From the NCBI GenBank assembly GCA_021735645.1, contig JAIPGP010000028.1:1-39301 (forward strand): 39,301 bases of DNA, written 5' to 3'. The notes beneath the pieces are model-generated. The model saw only the letters and a program-made list of their open reading frames with translations. It had not been told where the DNA came from and ran no database searches. Positions 1 to 9,400 of the stretch are shown here, piece by piece. Made by a program: the position numbers and the translations under genes. Within the stretch, counting starts at the first letter, position 1. The number at the start of each line of letters is the position of its first letter. This stretch comes from Candidatus Cloacimonadota bacterium (GTDB taxonomy: Bacteria; Cloacimonadota; Cloacimonadia; Cloacimonadales; TCS61).

Positions 1-9
1 GTACGGCAT
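1..9 (-). CDS. 5' tip of a minus-strand gene that runs off the left edge
   Basis: Only the first three codons (Met-Pro-Tyr) are inside the window. The start is supported by a purine-rich ribosome site, GAGGAG, at 15-20 on the minus strand, followed by TCAAG and ATG. The gene lies 112 bases downstream of the histidine kinase on the same strand, so it could be a partner response regulator. It could also be a REP-type or IS200-type transposase, since several such proteins begin MPY and are preceded by hairpins. Three residues cannot decide this. Confidence 0.4.
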
Positions 10-82
10 CTTGACTCCTCTTAATTTATTGTCCCGTAAGACGTTATGACAATAACAAATAGGTTAGGAGGTAGTCAAGATG
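7..82 (-). promoter_or_regulatory. Nested inverted repeat covering the ribosome site and start codon of the left-edge gene
   Basis: The outer arms are 7-20 and 68-82 (14 bp, one bulged base). The inner arms are TTATTGTC at 26-33 and GACAATAA at 48-55 (8 bp, perfect), with a further short GTAA/TTAT pairing inside. In the minus-strand RNA the 3' outer arm is exactly the ribosome site plus AUG of the gene starting at 9, so folding would hide its initiation region. The symmetry also creates a ribosome-site-plus-ATG on the plus strand at 67-82, which is probably a by-product. It could be a translational control hairpin, a protein-binding dyad or a transposon-end hairpin. The repeat is seen; the role is inferred. 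Confidence 0.5.
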
Positions 83-121
83 TTTCTTATAATTTTAACT
101 TATTTATTTGTAGTAAGTTAT

Positions 122-2320
122 CTAATGTGAAGAAGGCTTATATCTGATATCTAAAGGGAGTATGATCTTAAAGCGTGCTCCCTTTTCTGTATTTTTAACC
201 AGAATTTCTCCTTTCATGTGCTTCTCAATAATATTCTTGCTCATATATAATCCCAAGCCTGTGCCGTTTGCATCCTGTTTGGTTGTAAAATAGGGGTCGA
301 AAATCTTCTCCAGTATCTCAGGGTCAATACCTCCAGCATTATCCTGAACAGTTATTATCACTTTATCCTGCTCTAGCTGCAGATCGACCTGGATGACAGG
401 CTCCTTGATCTTTCTATCCTGAATTGCGTCTTTGGAATTATTCAGCACATTGATCAATACCTGTGAAAATTCCCGGGCATAGCTGGTGACTGTGCAATGC
501 TCCAGATTGGGAATAATTTCAATTCCCTGTTTACTATACATATCTTTGAGTATATTAATAGTTTTAACAATCTGATTATCAACTTCAAAAGGCATGGGCA
601 TATTATCTGGTGAAAAGAAATCGCGGAAATCATCTATTGTCTGGGACATGTGATTGATCACTGACATGCAAAGATTGATCTTGTCGGAGAGATATTCCCG
701 ATTAAATTCTCCAAAATCCCAGGCATCCATAAAGTCCTGGATAATCACGGCTATGGAATTAAGGGGTTGACGCCATTGGTGAGCTATATTACCAATCATT
801 TCACCCATTGCTGCCTGACGAGACTGACGGATCATCAAAAGGTCTTTATCACGCAATTCTGCCAGACGAACAACTACTTCTTTCTCCAGTTTATCCTTCA
901 AGTCAATTAATTCCTGGTTAGTTTGCTCCAGTTCCAGGGCAATAGTTTTCAAGCTGTTAATATTATAGATAATACCGATCATTTTCAGCGGTTTGCCTTC
1001 CTGGTCAGTTTCTTTGATCCTGCCCAGAATATTGTACCACACCCATTCACCCTGGCTGTTTTTAATCCTGGCTTCCACTGTAAGTTCTTTAAGCTTTCCC
1101 GCCATAATTGCTTTATACTGATTATAAAACATCTGCTGTTCGTTTTCATGCAGGAGTCCGGCAAGTTCATCAGGTGTCCATTTCTGCCTGGAAACATGAG
1201 AATAAAAAGCAGTTCTCTCAAGATTTATGAAATTATCAACTGCATTCCATTCCCAGCTTGACATATCACCTGCTTCCAGTGCCAGGTTCAGATGTTCCTG
1301 CTTCTTTTCCAGTTTATCCAACGCTGCTTTCCAATCAGTGAGATCATATACGGTGATCACCATACCTTTCAAGGTTTCCTGACTGGAATAAACCGGATTG
1401 GAATATATCTCCAGAAATTTGCCATTTTCTGTGAGCGTCTCTATTCTAGCTGCCTGATGAGAATCCAGGGTTGTATCAACCGGGCAATTATTACATTTCT
1501 CCCTATTTTGATACCAGGCATCAAAACATTTCTTGCCCAGTATTTCCTGTTCACTGTTTCCTATCAAACTCATTATTCGTTCATTTGCCCAGATTATCTG
1601 ACGATCTTCAGTGATAAAATATACACCTTCATTGATTGTATTCAGCAGAATGGATTTCAACTGGTTAGATTCCACCAGTTCATCTTCTATTTCCTTTTCT
1701 TTGGTAATATCTTCTATAAGAGTAGCAAACACATTTTCTTCATGTTGATAGGCAGTGATCCTTAGCGTCTTATTTAGGCCTTTTGCTTCGTGAATCTTAG
1801 TGAAAGAGCCACCATAACGGGCTATTTTATCATAATCTGCCAGCAGGTCTTCACTTACTTGAGTAAACACTTCCCGCACGCTTTTGCCACTCATCTCTAT
1901 ATTTCCCAGACCTGTATGCTGCCTGAAGGCAGGATTCACTTCCAGAAAACGGATGTCTTCAATATTACCTTCTTTGTCTCTGATGATTTTTCGGAGCGCA
2001 AATCCTGATTTCATCTCCATAAATAAAGAACGGTATTTAAGATCACTGGCAGTAAGCAGGTCTTTATAGCTGGTTAAGCGTTTAATGGATATAATCCCCA
2101 GTATCATACTGATAAGGATCAGTAGAGAAATCACAATCCGATAATACAAACTGATCAGGGGTTTATCTGCAAATACACGATATGCAAAAGAAGTGCTTTG
2201 ATTTGCGTAGGAATTGCTGTTAAGCAGATTACCATACTGTACATTTAGAAAGCCATCAAGCATCCACATGATGTCAAGCACTAGCAAAAGTACTATAAAT
2301 ATCACAAGCCAGAATCTCAT
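122..2320 (-). CDS. Membrane-bound multi-PAS sensor histidine kinase
   Basis: Protein of 732 residues. I chose the ATG at 2320, not the upstream alternative at 2365, because GGAGG sits 6-7 bases before it. Two hydrophobic segments (about residues 2-20 and 54-77) flank a short extracytoplasmic loop. Three PAS-like regions follow (about 90-205, 215-325 and 335-460). The second has a CxxCP element (KCNNCP) seen in some sensory PAS domains. A coiled linker leads to a phosphoacceptor region with IAHQWRQPLN. The ATPase domain shows NNSKDAI (N box), DNAGGID (G1) and GTGLGLYMSK (G2). No receiver domain is attached and the cognate regulator is not visible; the gene just off the left edge is a candidate. 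The signal sensed is unknown. It is transcribed divergently from the MutL-like gene. Confidence 0.9.
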   Translation of the reverse strand: MRFWLVIFIVLLLVLDIMWMLDGFLNVQYGNLLNSNSYANQSTSFAYRVFADKPLISLYYRIVISLLILISMILGIISIKRLTSYKDLLTASDLKYRSLFMEMKSGFALRKIIRDKEGNIEDIRFLEVNPAFRQHTGLGNIEMSGKSVREVFTQVSEDLLADYDKIARYGGSFTKIHEAKGLNKTLRITAYQHEENVFATLIEDITKEKEIEDELVESNQLKSILLNTINEGVYFITEDRQIIWANERIMSLIGNSEQEILGKKCFDAWYQNREKCNNCPVDTTLDSHQAARIETLTENGKFLEIYSNPVYSSQETLKGMVITVYDLTDWKAALDKLEKKQEHLNLALEAGDMSSWEWNAVDNFINLERTAFYSHVSRQKWTPDELAGLLHENEQQMFYNQYKAIMAGKLKELTVEARIKNSQGEWVWYNILGRIKETDQEGKPLKMIGIIYNINSLKTIALELEQTNQELIDLKDKLEKEVVVRLAELRDKDLLMIRQSRQAAMGEMIGNIAHQWRQPLNSIAVIIQDFMDAWDFGEFNREYLSDKINLCMSVINHMSQTIDDFRDFFSPDNMPMPFEVDNQIVKTINILKDMYSKQGIEIIPNLEHCTVTSYAREFSQVLINVLNNSKDAIQDRKIKEPVIQVDLQLEQDKVIITVQDNAGGIDPEILEKIFDPYFTTKQDANGTGLGLYMSKNIIEKHMKGEILVKNTEKGARFKIILPLDIRYKPSSH

Positions 2321-2392
2321 TTCTTGCCTCCATAATAATTTTTTATTTACCCTGATAAATAGCAAGAAAAAAATATTTCATTGACCGATACA

Positions 2393-2401
2393 TGCTATAC
2401 T
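2393..2401 (+). promoter_or_regulatory. Candidate extended -10 promoter for the MutL-like gene
   Basis: TGC-TATACT fits an extended -10 element (TGn followed by TATAAT with one mismatch) in the spacer between the divergent kinase and MutL-like genes. It would start transcription near 2408, about 29 bases before the chosen ATG. There is no good -35 box at standard spacing. Confidence 0.25.
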
Positions 2402-2436
2402 GATAATTGAAAAACATTATGGCTGGGGAGAAAATT

Positions 2437-5403
2437 ATGGAAAAATTGATGATTATTACAGATATTGGCAGTACGACAACCAAAGCTTTGCTTTTAAAAA
2501 AAGAAAACGATAATTATACGCAACTGGGACTAGTGCATGCACCAACCAGTGTGGAGAAACCACAGGAAGATGTAAATATTGGTATCATAAAAGCAATTAA
2601 ATTATTAGAGCAACAAACCGGCAGATCACTATTTTCTGAAAATAGTCAGGAATTCCTCCTGCCGGGTATCAGCTACTTGTGCACCAGCAGTGCCGGTGGA
2701 GGTTTACAGATATTAGTGATAGGGCTTACTACTTTTGATAGTGCTGCCAGTGCAAAACGCTGTGCTTTTGGTGCTGGTGCCGTAATTCTGGACACTTTTG
2801 CCGTTAACGATAAACGCTCAGCCGTTCAGCAGATGAAGGCAATGGCGATGCTGCACCCGGATATCATCCTGATGACCGGGGGAACTGATGGTGGAGCAGT
2901 AGCTCCGGTGCTGCGGCTGGCGGAGCTTATCCAGTTTGCCAATCCACGGGCAAAATTCACTGATGAGCCCATTCCCCTGATATTTGCAGGTAATATTGAA
3001 GCTCAAAAACTCATCTCAGGCATACTTGCTAAGCGGTTTACGCTTCATTTTGTGGATAATGTGAGACCGGATATGAGTACAGAAAACCCCGGACCCGCCC
3101 GTGATCTGATCCATCAGTTATTTATGGATTACGTGATGGAACAGGCACCCGGCTACGCAGAAGTGGTCAAAAAGGTTGACCATGATATTATTCCCACTCC
3201 CAAAGCTGTGTTAAATGCCATTGAATTGCTGCATGAAAATATGGATGGTGACGTGATAATGGTCGATATCGGTGGAGCTACTACGGATGTGTTTTCTAAT
3301 CTCAAAGGTAAATTCTATCGTACTGTATCTGCTAATTACGGGATGAGTTATAGTATTGCCAATGTACTCAAGGATGCAGGAATGGATTTTGTGAAACACT
3401 ATTTGCCTCCGGCTGCCGATCTCGACTATGTATTTGATTATTTAGCAGATAAGATGCTCTATCCCACTAGCAATCCGCAGGACGCAAGTCTGGTCTATGT
3501 TGAGCATATTATGGCAAGGGCAGCCCTTTTCCTGGCGAGAGAACAGCACCTGGAAATGAACTTCAATTCCGCCAGAATCGGCTATCTTGACCGCTTGACC
3601 AGCCATAAAAATATTGAAAATATGGTAGAGAAATTCTATTTCGTGGATGAAAAAAATAAAGAAAAATTCTTCCTGCATGATTATAAATATGCCATTGGTG
3701 CCGGCGGTGTAATCTCACATACCCAAAATGCTAACCAGGCTCTTATGCTGATCAGTGACGGTTTGCAGACTCAGGGGCTTACTCTTATTATGCGTGATAA
3801 AGATTTCATTTCTCCGCACCTGGGCAAGCTTTCTCAAATTGACCCTCAGGCTGCTGCCGGTTTGCTGCTGAATAATTGTCTGCAGGAACTGGGCTGGCAC
3901 ATAAGACCACAGGCAGCTAAATGGAAATCAGGAAAACAGGTGCTCACTCTTAGTTATGACAATGAGCAGCTGGAAGTACTTGCGGGGAAGAGATACTTTG
4001 TTCCTGCTGCTGAACACAAACGCCAGTTTGAGATCAAGTTAAATAAGGGTTTTTTCCTCAATGATAATGCTACAGAGCTTTCTTTTGAGTCTGCTTTGCC
4101 TTTCTATATAGATGCCACTTTCCCGGAAGCGGATAATGAGATAGATATCATCAGGCAGCAATATAAATTTGCTGCTGAGCCCGTTTCTTTGAGTGACGTT
4201 TTTCCGTTGCAGGTTATTCACAGTCCTATTGAACAGGGAGATTTCAGCCGCAGAGTTATTCTTCCCTATCTGGGTGATATTCTGGTGAAACCCCAGGATA
4301 AAGTGCTGCCAGGCATGGTAGTGGCACAAAACCTTAGTGACCCGCCCCGCCTGTATATTATCACTCTTATCGAAGGCGCCATGCCCGGTTTGGATAAAGA
4401 TAATCTGGCTGCCAGCCTGAAAGTAAAAGTTGGCGATATTGTGAAGATCGGACAAAAAATCGTCCAACGTGAAAAGCTCTCAGTCAAAGAACAGATGTAT
4501 GGTTATGCAGACCACTATTGCTCACCTGTACGCGGTATTATTGAAAACATTAATTATGAGTCGGGTACTCTCATTTTGCACGAAGTTCAAGATTATTCAG
4601 ATAAACCGGTAAAAGTTAAAATTTCCGACCGTCTGGGTATAAAACCTGCCCATTTGAAAGGCTACCTGAAAGTGCGGGAAGGCGATTTCGTCTATACCGG
4701 TGATCTGCTGGCTGCCTGCCGGCTGGATAGAGCAAACAGAATGAAAGCCATCATGGCTGATAAAATGAGCGCAGACAAAATGGCTGATCCTGTGGACAGA
4801 CAGGCTGATTCTGCCGGCTATAATTCCGTCCTGGCTCCGGCTACAGGCTCTATCACAGATATAAACCTCAAAAAAGGCACAATTACCATTCATTACGATA
4901 AAAATCCGCTCAAGCATTACGCCGGTATCTCCGGGGTGATTGAACAGGTTATTCCGCAGCGGGAAGTAAGCATTAAATATACCGGCTGCAAAATTCATGG
5001 CGTGGTGGGATTTGGCAGACAAGCGATCGGAAAATTAATTTTCTGTCCCAGCATTGACCTGATTGTGAGTCCCCAGGAGGATTCTATCCTTGTATTAAAA
5101 GAACAGATTGATTTCGCTGGACTAAAGAAGATTGCCGAACTCGGGTACAAAGGTTTAGTGGCACCCTCTATCCATTACCGTCAACTCACGCAGTTCACAG
5201 GTGAAGATATCGGGGTAGCGCTCACTGGCAATGAGAACATTCCTTTCCCAATTGTGATCACCCAGGGTTTTGGGAATTTCCCTCTACCCGAGGAATACTT
5301 CAAATTTTTCCAGCAAAAACACGGCAGCCACATCTTCATTGATGGTCACACCCAGATCCGGGCAGGTGTAATCCGTCCCCAGATCATCATCCAGACTCTA
5401 TAA
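2437..5403 (+). CDS. MutL-type (glutamate mutase L) ASKHA ATPase with a long C-terminal extension
   Basis: Protein of 988 residues. The ATG at 2437 is preceded by GGGGAG with a 6-base spacer, which is better than the in-frame TTG at 2407. The N-terminal half has the actin/Hsp70-type ATP-binding motifs of the MutL family: DIGSTTTKALL near residues 8-18 and VDIGGATTDVF near 276. Family members sit beside B12-dependent amino-acid mutases and are thought to act as mutase chaperones or reactivases. No mutase gene is in this window. The C-terminal part (about 600-900) repeats short glycine-rich segments such as VKVGDIVKIGQKI and APATGSITDINLKKG. These resemble biotinyl/lipoyl-like hammerhead or barrel-sandwich folds, and they make the protein roughly twice as long as a plain MutL. 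Family assignment is fairly firm; the partner is unknown. Confidence 0.8.
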   Translation: MEKLMIITDIGSTTTKALLLKKENDNYTQLGLVHAPTSVEKPQEDVNIGIIKAIKLLEQQTGRSLFSENSQEFLLPGISYLCTSSAGGGLQILVIGLTTFDSAASAKRCAFGAGAVILDTFAVNDKRSAVQQMKAMAMLHPDIILMTGGTDGGAVAPVLRLAELIQFANPRAKFTDEPIPLIFAGNIEAQKLISGILAKRFTLHFVDNVRPDMSTENPGPARDLIHQLFMDYVMEQAPGYAEVVKKVDHDIIPTPKAVLNAIELLHENMDGDVIMVDIGGATTDVFSNLKGKFYRTVSANYGMSYSIANVLKDAGMDFVKHYLPPAADLDYVFDYLADKMLYPTSNPQDASLVYVEHIMARAALFLAREQHLEMNFNSARIGYLDRLTSHKNIENMVEKFYFVDEKNKEKFFLHDYKYAIGAGGVISHTQNANQALMLISDGLQTQGLTLIMRDKDFISPHLGKLSQIDPQAAAGLLLNNCLQELGWHIRPQAAKWKSGKQVLTLSYDNEQLEVLAGKRYFVPAAEHKRQFEIKLNKGFFLNDNATELSFESALPFYIDATFPEADNEIDIIRQQYKFAAEPVSLSDVFPLQVIHSPIEQGDFSRRVILPYLGDILVKPQDKVLPGMVVAQNLSDPPRLYIITLIEGAMPGLDKDNLAASLKVKVGDIVKIGQKIVQREKLSVKEQMYGYADHYCSPVRGIIENINYESGTLILHEVQDYSDKPVKVKISDRLGIKPAHLKGYLKVREGDFVYTGDLLAACRLDRANRMKAIMADKMSADKMADPVDRQADSAGYNSVLAPATGSITDINLKKGTITIHYDKNPLKHYAGISGVIEQVIPQREVSIKYTGCKIHGVVGFGRQAIGKLIFCPSIDLIVSPQEDSILVLKEQIDFAGLKKIAELGYKGLVAPSIHYRQLTQFTGEDIGVALTGNENIPFPIVITQGFGNFPLPEEYFKFFQQKHGSHIFIDGHTQIRAGVIRPQIIIQTL

Positions 5404-5448
5404 GACCTATAAGAACATAGCTATATCCCATAAACTACCCGCCAGAGG

Positions 5449-5500
5449 AAACAACAAAGCACAATTCCACACTTTTTTTTGAGATTGTGCTTTGTTGTTT
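5449..5500. repeat. Perfect 17-bp palindromic element, copy 1 of 2
   Basis: The arms 5449-5465 and 5484-5500 are exact reverse complements (AAACAACAAAGCACAAT and its complement), with an 18-base spacer holding an eight-T run. The same arms and a T-rich spacer in the same orientation recur at 27693-27744. The T run lies in the loop and not after the stem, so this is not a textbook intrinsic terminator, although it does follow the MutL-like gene. It is best described as a dispersed palindromic repeat (REP-like). Confidence 0.8.
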
Positions 5501-5570
5501 TGGCAATAGTTGAGAAGTGAGATAAAAAACTTGCTTGACTATAATTGAACCTGTTAACTTTTTAACCTTT

Positions 5571-6350
5571 ATGAAAAGTCAACAGGTTGTAATTGACGTA
5601 GGTAACACGCATACAGTAGTGGGTGTATATACTGGAGCGAAGAAGTTGTTCTGGCGGATTGAGAGTCGCCGGAAGCGTACTGCTGATGAATACTGGAGTA
5701 TTCTGCAGAGTTTAGCAGGCGGCAGGGGCATTGATCTATCAGTTACAGAAATAGCAGCCATGTCCAGTGTAGTACCGAAGTTAACTGGTGTATTTCGGGA
5801 GTTGACGGAGCATCATTTAGGATGCAGATTGATCAATGTGACCTGTGAGACAGACTTGGGATTAACCTATCCGGTTTCAGATGCTTCTTATATAGGAGCA
5901 GATTTACTTGTTGACGCATTTGCAGCCTTAGAGAAATATAGGTGCAATTGTATTGTGTGTGATTTTGGTTCAGCGACGACGATTCAGTTGACGGGGGCTG
6001 ATGGTTATTTTTATGGGACAGTTATCTGTCCCGGTTTACAGACATCTGCCGAGGGACTTGTGAGTAAAGCCGCTCAATTGACTGGTGTAGATTTTGGCGG
6101 GGAGTTTGGTTTACTGGGCACAAGCACACGTGAGGCGATGTTATCGGGAATAATTCGGGGTCATGCCCTGATGATAGATGGGTTCATCTTGCAGTTGCGA
6201 GAAGAATTCAGCACACTAAATCCAATAAAGGTGGTAGCGACAGGCGGAATTGCTAAGTTAGTTTCCAGATTTTCGAAATTAATTGATGTAGTTGATGAGA
6301 CATTAACGCTGGACGGGTTGGCTCTAATCATAGGGCGAGTTTCGGATTGA
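5571..6350 (+). CDS. coaX: Type III pantothenate kinase
   Basis: Protein of 259 residues, the usual CoaX length. It phosphorylates pantothenate in the first step of coenzyme A synthesis. ASKHA-fold motifs are visible: VIDVGNTHTVVGVY at the N-terminus, GADLLVDAFAA in the middle, then CDFGSATTIQL, and VVATGGIAKL near the C-terminus. I chose the ATG at 5571 because the DVGNT motif normally lies within the first dozen residues; the in-frame TTG at 5535 would add 12 unconserved residues. No strong ribosome site precedes it. A TATAAT hexamer at 5540-5545 could be its -10 box, though no matching -35 is clear. It is followed by sprA after about 90 bases with no recognisable terminator. Confidence 0.93.
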   Translation: MKSQQVVIDVGNTHTVVGVYTGAKKLFWRIESRRKRTADEYWSILQSLAGGRGIDLSVTEIAAMSSVVPKLTGVFRELTEHHLGCRLINVTCETDLGLTYPVSDASYIGADLLVDAFAALEKYRCNCIVCDFGSATTIQLTGADGYFYGTVICPGLQTSAEGLVSKAAQLTGVDFGGEFGLLGTSTREAMLSGIIRGHALMIDGFILQLREEFSTLNPIKVVATGGIAKLVSRFSKLIDVVDETLTLDGLALIIGRVSD

Positions 6351-6442
6351 CCGGAACCGAAGAGTTAATGCAATTGGTCAGTGGCAAGAAATAGCCGCAT
6401 AAATTGGATAAAGGTGTGGGATTTTTGAGAGAAGCAAGCAAA

Positions 6443-9400
6443 ATGAATCATAGTCAGTCAGGCAAAAGAGCTCGCTGGTTTGTGGTCCGCAGTTCAATGT
6501 TATTGATAGCTATATTTCTGATGGGCAGTCTGAAAGCAAACACATTTCCAATCAAATATTATCTAACAGGTTTACCCAAAGTAGAGAATGCTGAATTAGA
6601 TTTATTAAAGATTCCCGCCGGTTTGAGTATGGTACGCAATCAGGCAATAATTTTCCGGGAGATGAAAACTAAAACAGAAGTGGAGATAGATCAGGAGCTC
6701 GAGAGGGTGTATTTTGTAGTAAGCTGGGGTTCAATAACGAATCTTTATCCGCGTTACAGCATGAGCTATAGTAGTTATTTTAAACAGGTATTCAGGAAGG
6801 TTTTTCGAGATGAGTTATTTACGAACAGCAAGGAATTACTGGCAGAGAAGGAGCGGAGCAGCGGACAGGGATTAATAGGAGATTTCACTTTTAAATTACC
6901 GGCAGCGGCACGGAAATCGAAGATAGTACGTGGAATTCTTGGGAATCAGGCAGGAAGTTTGAGTCTGGATGGTAGTGAGAAGATCACCATAGGCGGCAGC
7001 AGCAGCAAGAGCAATCGGACAACAGATGAGTCGGGTGATAACCGTGATTTTGATTTAACGATGAAGCAGGAGCTTAATCTGCGTTTGCGGGGGAAGATCG
7101 GGGAGAAGATCAGTGTGAATGTGAGTCATCAATCGAGCAGTGATGACAGTTTTACGCCGACAAATGATGTAGTGGAGATCAGCTATGAAGGAACAGAAGA
7201 TGAGGTGATCAAGAGCATAGAGGGTGGTAATATTGCCTTGGCGCTGACAGGTTCGCAGTATATAAGTTATTCAGCATCCTCGAAGGGATTATTTGGTGTG
7301 AAGACAGACATGGAGTTTGGTAATCTTCATGTAACAGCGATTTTAGGCAAGGATGAAGCACAGAAAGACCAGCAGAAGTGGAATGGCAACAGCAGACCGG
7401 ATTCGACGGCTTATGCGAGTGATAGATACGATAAATTCCGGTTTTATTTTATTACTGATCCGAGGTATTTATATACTTTGTATGGAGATGCTGGAGATAC
7501 TGAGGTAGCGGGAGTGGATTATCCTGCTGGCTGGGAAGGAAATGCCATCCGCACCAATGGTGGTAGATGGATAATGAAGGCTGGGGCTGATGACCTTTTG
7601 CCGGTAGGCGGAACGCTGCACGTATATTTTGATGATGGCACGAGTAACAATGAGGGTTTAACTCTGGATGGCATCAATCTTTATGATCCATCTGATGATA
7701 ATATATATAGTTTCACAGAATTAGTAGAGGGAACGGATTTCACTTTTGATTACAACATGGGACTGCTTTATATCAACCGGACAATAACAAAGCTGCATGC
7801 CCTGGGAGTAGCATATCAATTATCCGATGGCACTCTGGTGGGGCATCGCACCGCAGAATATAATCCCATCGAAGTGAAGATAATTAAGAAACATAATCAA
7901 TCGCTGGAAGAGGACCCTGATTATTGGAAACTTGAAGCGCGTAATATTTATAGTTTTGGAGAAGGAATTCAGAGTGAAGGATTTGAGCTTTATGTATATG
8001 ATGACCTCTCAGCGGACGGGACACAGACAATAACCTGTCCAGCTGAATATTCTACTCCGCTGCCGGCAGGAACCAGCTACAATGAATACTTGCGCTTAGA
8101 TACAAATGGAGATGGTGTGGTTAATGGAGAAGATGAGACAGTTTCACTGGCATCTGGCTATTTAACATTCGCATTTCTCGAGCCATTTAGAGGAGTGGGA
8201 GACGGGATAATCTATGAGAAGGATCGAGTGAATTATGATGAAATTCACCTCAAGATAGTTGTAAAGGGAAAGGTCAGTAATGACCAGATAACTCTGGTGC
8301 CGAATATATTGCCGGGCAGTGTAACAATAAAACTGGGAGAAGGAGCCACTGAGCGGGAATTGAAGGAAAATGTTGATTACATAGTAGATAATGAATTTGG
8401 GATAATCACGTTTATGATTGCTGAGGCAAGGGACCCTGATGCGGTATTGAATATCACATATAATTATAAATCAATTTTTACCGTGGACAGCAAGACTTTA
8501 GCAGGATTTCGGGCGGATTGGGATTACAGTGATAATTTTAATATAGGAGCTACGTTTGTCTATCAGGATGAGCAGGTGAAGGAGGATCATCCCAAGATAG
8601 GCAGTGAGAATAAAACCTTGATCCTGAGTGCGATAGATAGCCGTATGGAGTATGAACTGCCCTATTTAACGAAGTTTATTGACTGGCTGCCATTGATAGC
8701 CACTGATGAGGATTCAAAATTGACGATCAGCGGGGAAGCGGCAATGAGCTTACCAAAGGTATATGGTAATCCTGATAATCCTGAGGAAGCCTATTTAGAC
8801 GATATGGAAGCAATTCAGGAGAGCTTTCCTCTGGGAGTAGTGCGATCTGGCTGGTCTCCTGCTTCCAAACCTTATGACACCAATCTGGCAAAGGCATTGC
8901 CGAACTGGTATAATCCTCAGAATATTTATCGTAAGGATGTATATGACCCGGAATCATTAACGAGTGATGAAGAAGATGAAGAAATTCAGGTAATAGCCTT
9001 GAAACTTCGACCGCCCAATATACACAGCCCTGGAGTGAATAACCGTTATTGGGGTGGATTAATGAAGTATGTGGGCAATCAGATTGATTTTTCGACCAAG
9101 AAGTATCTGGAAGTACTGGTGAAGGTGGATAGTTTAAGTCAAAATCAGTCACCGGTAGTGATGCATATAGATATTGGAGACATCAATGAGGATTTTTATA
9201 CAGATTTTGGAGGAGAAGGGGTATTAAATACCGAAGATGGCAAGAATGGGGGAGTATCAGACGGTCAGCTTGACATTTATGATAATGTGGATGAAGATAT
9301 TGGTCTGGATGGCATAGCAGATGGTGAGCCGGGAGATGATCCTGAGGATAATTATGATGGTGATAAGGATGATGAGGAAGATTATCCCGAGATAAACGGC

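Noticed and set aside
80-130. Plus-strand 16-codon hydrophobic frame with a good ribosome site
   Set aside because: The ribosome site and ATG are the mirror image of the minus-strand start at 7-20, and the frame runs into the 3' end of the kinase gene. It is most simply a by-product of the inverted repeat.
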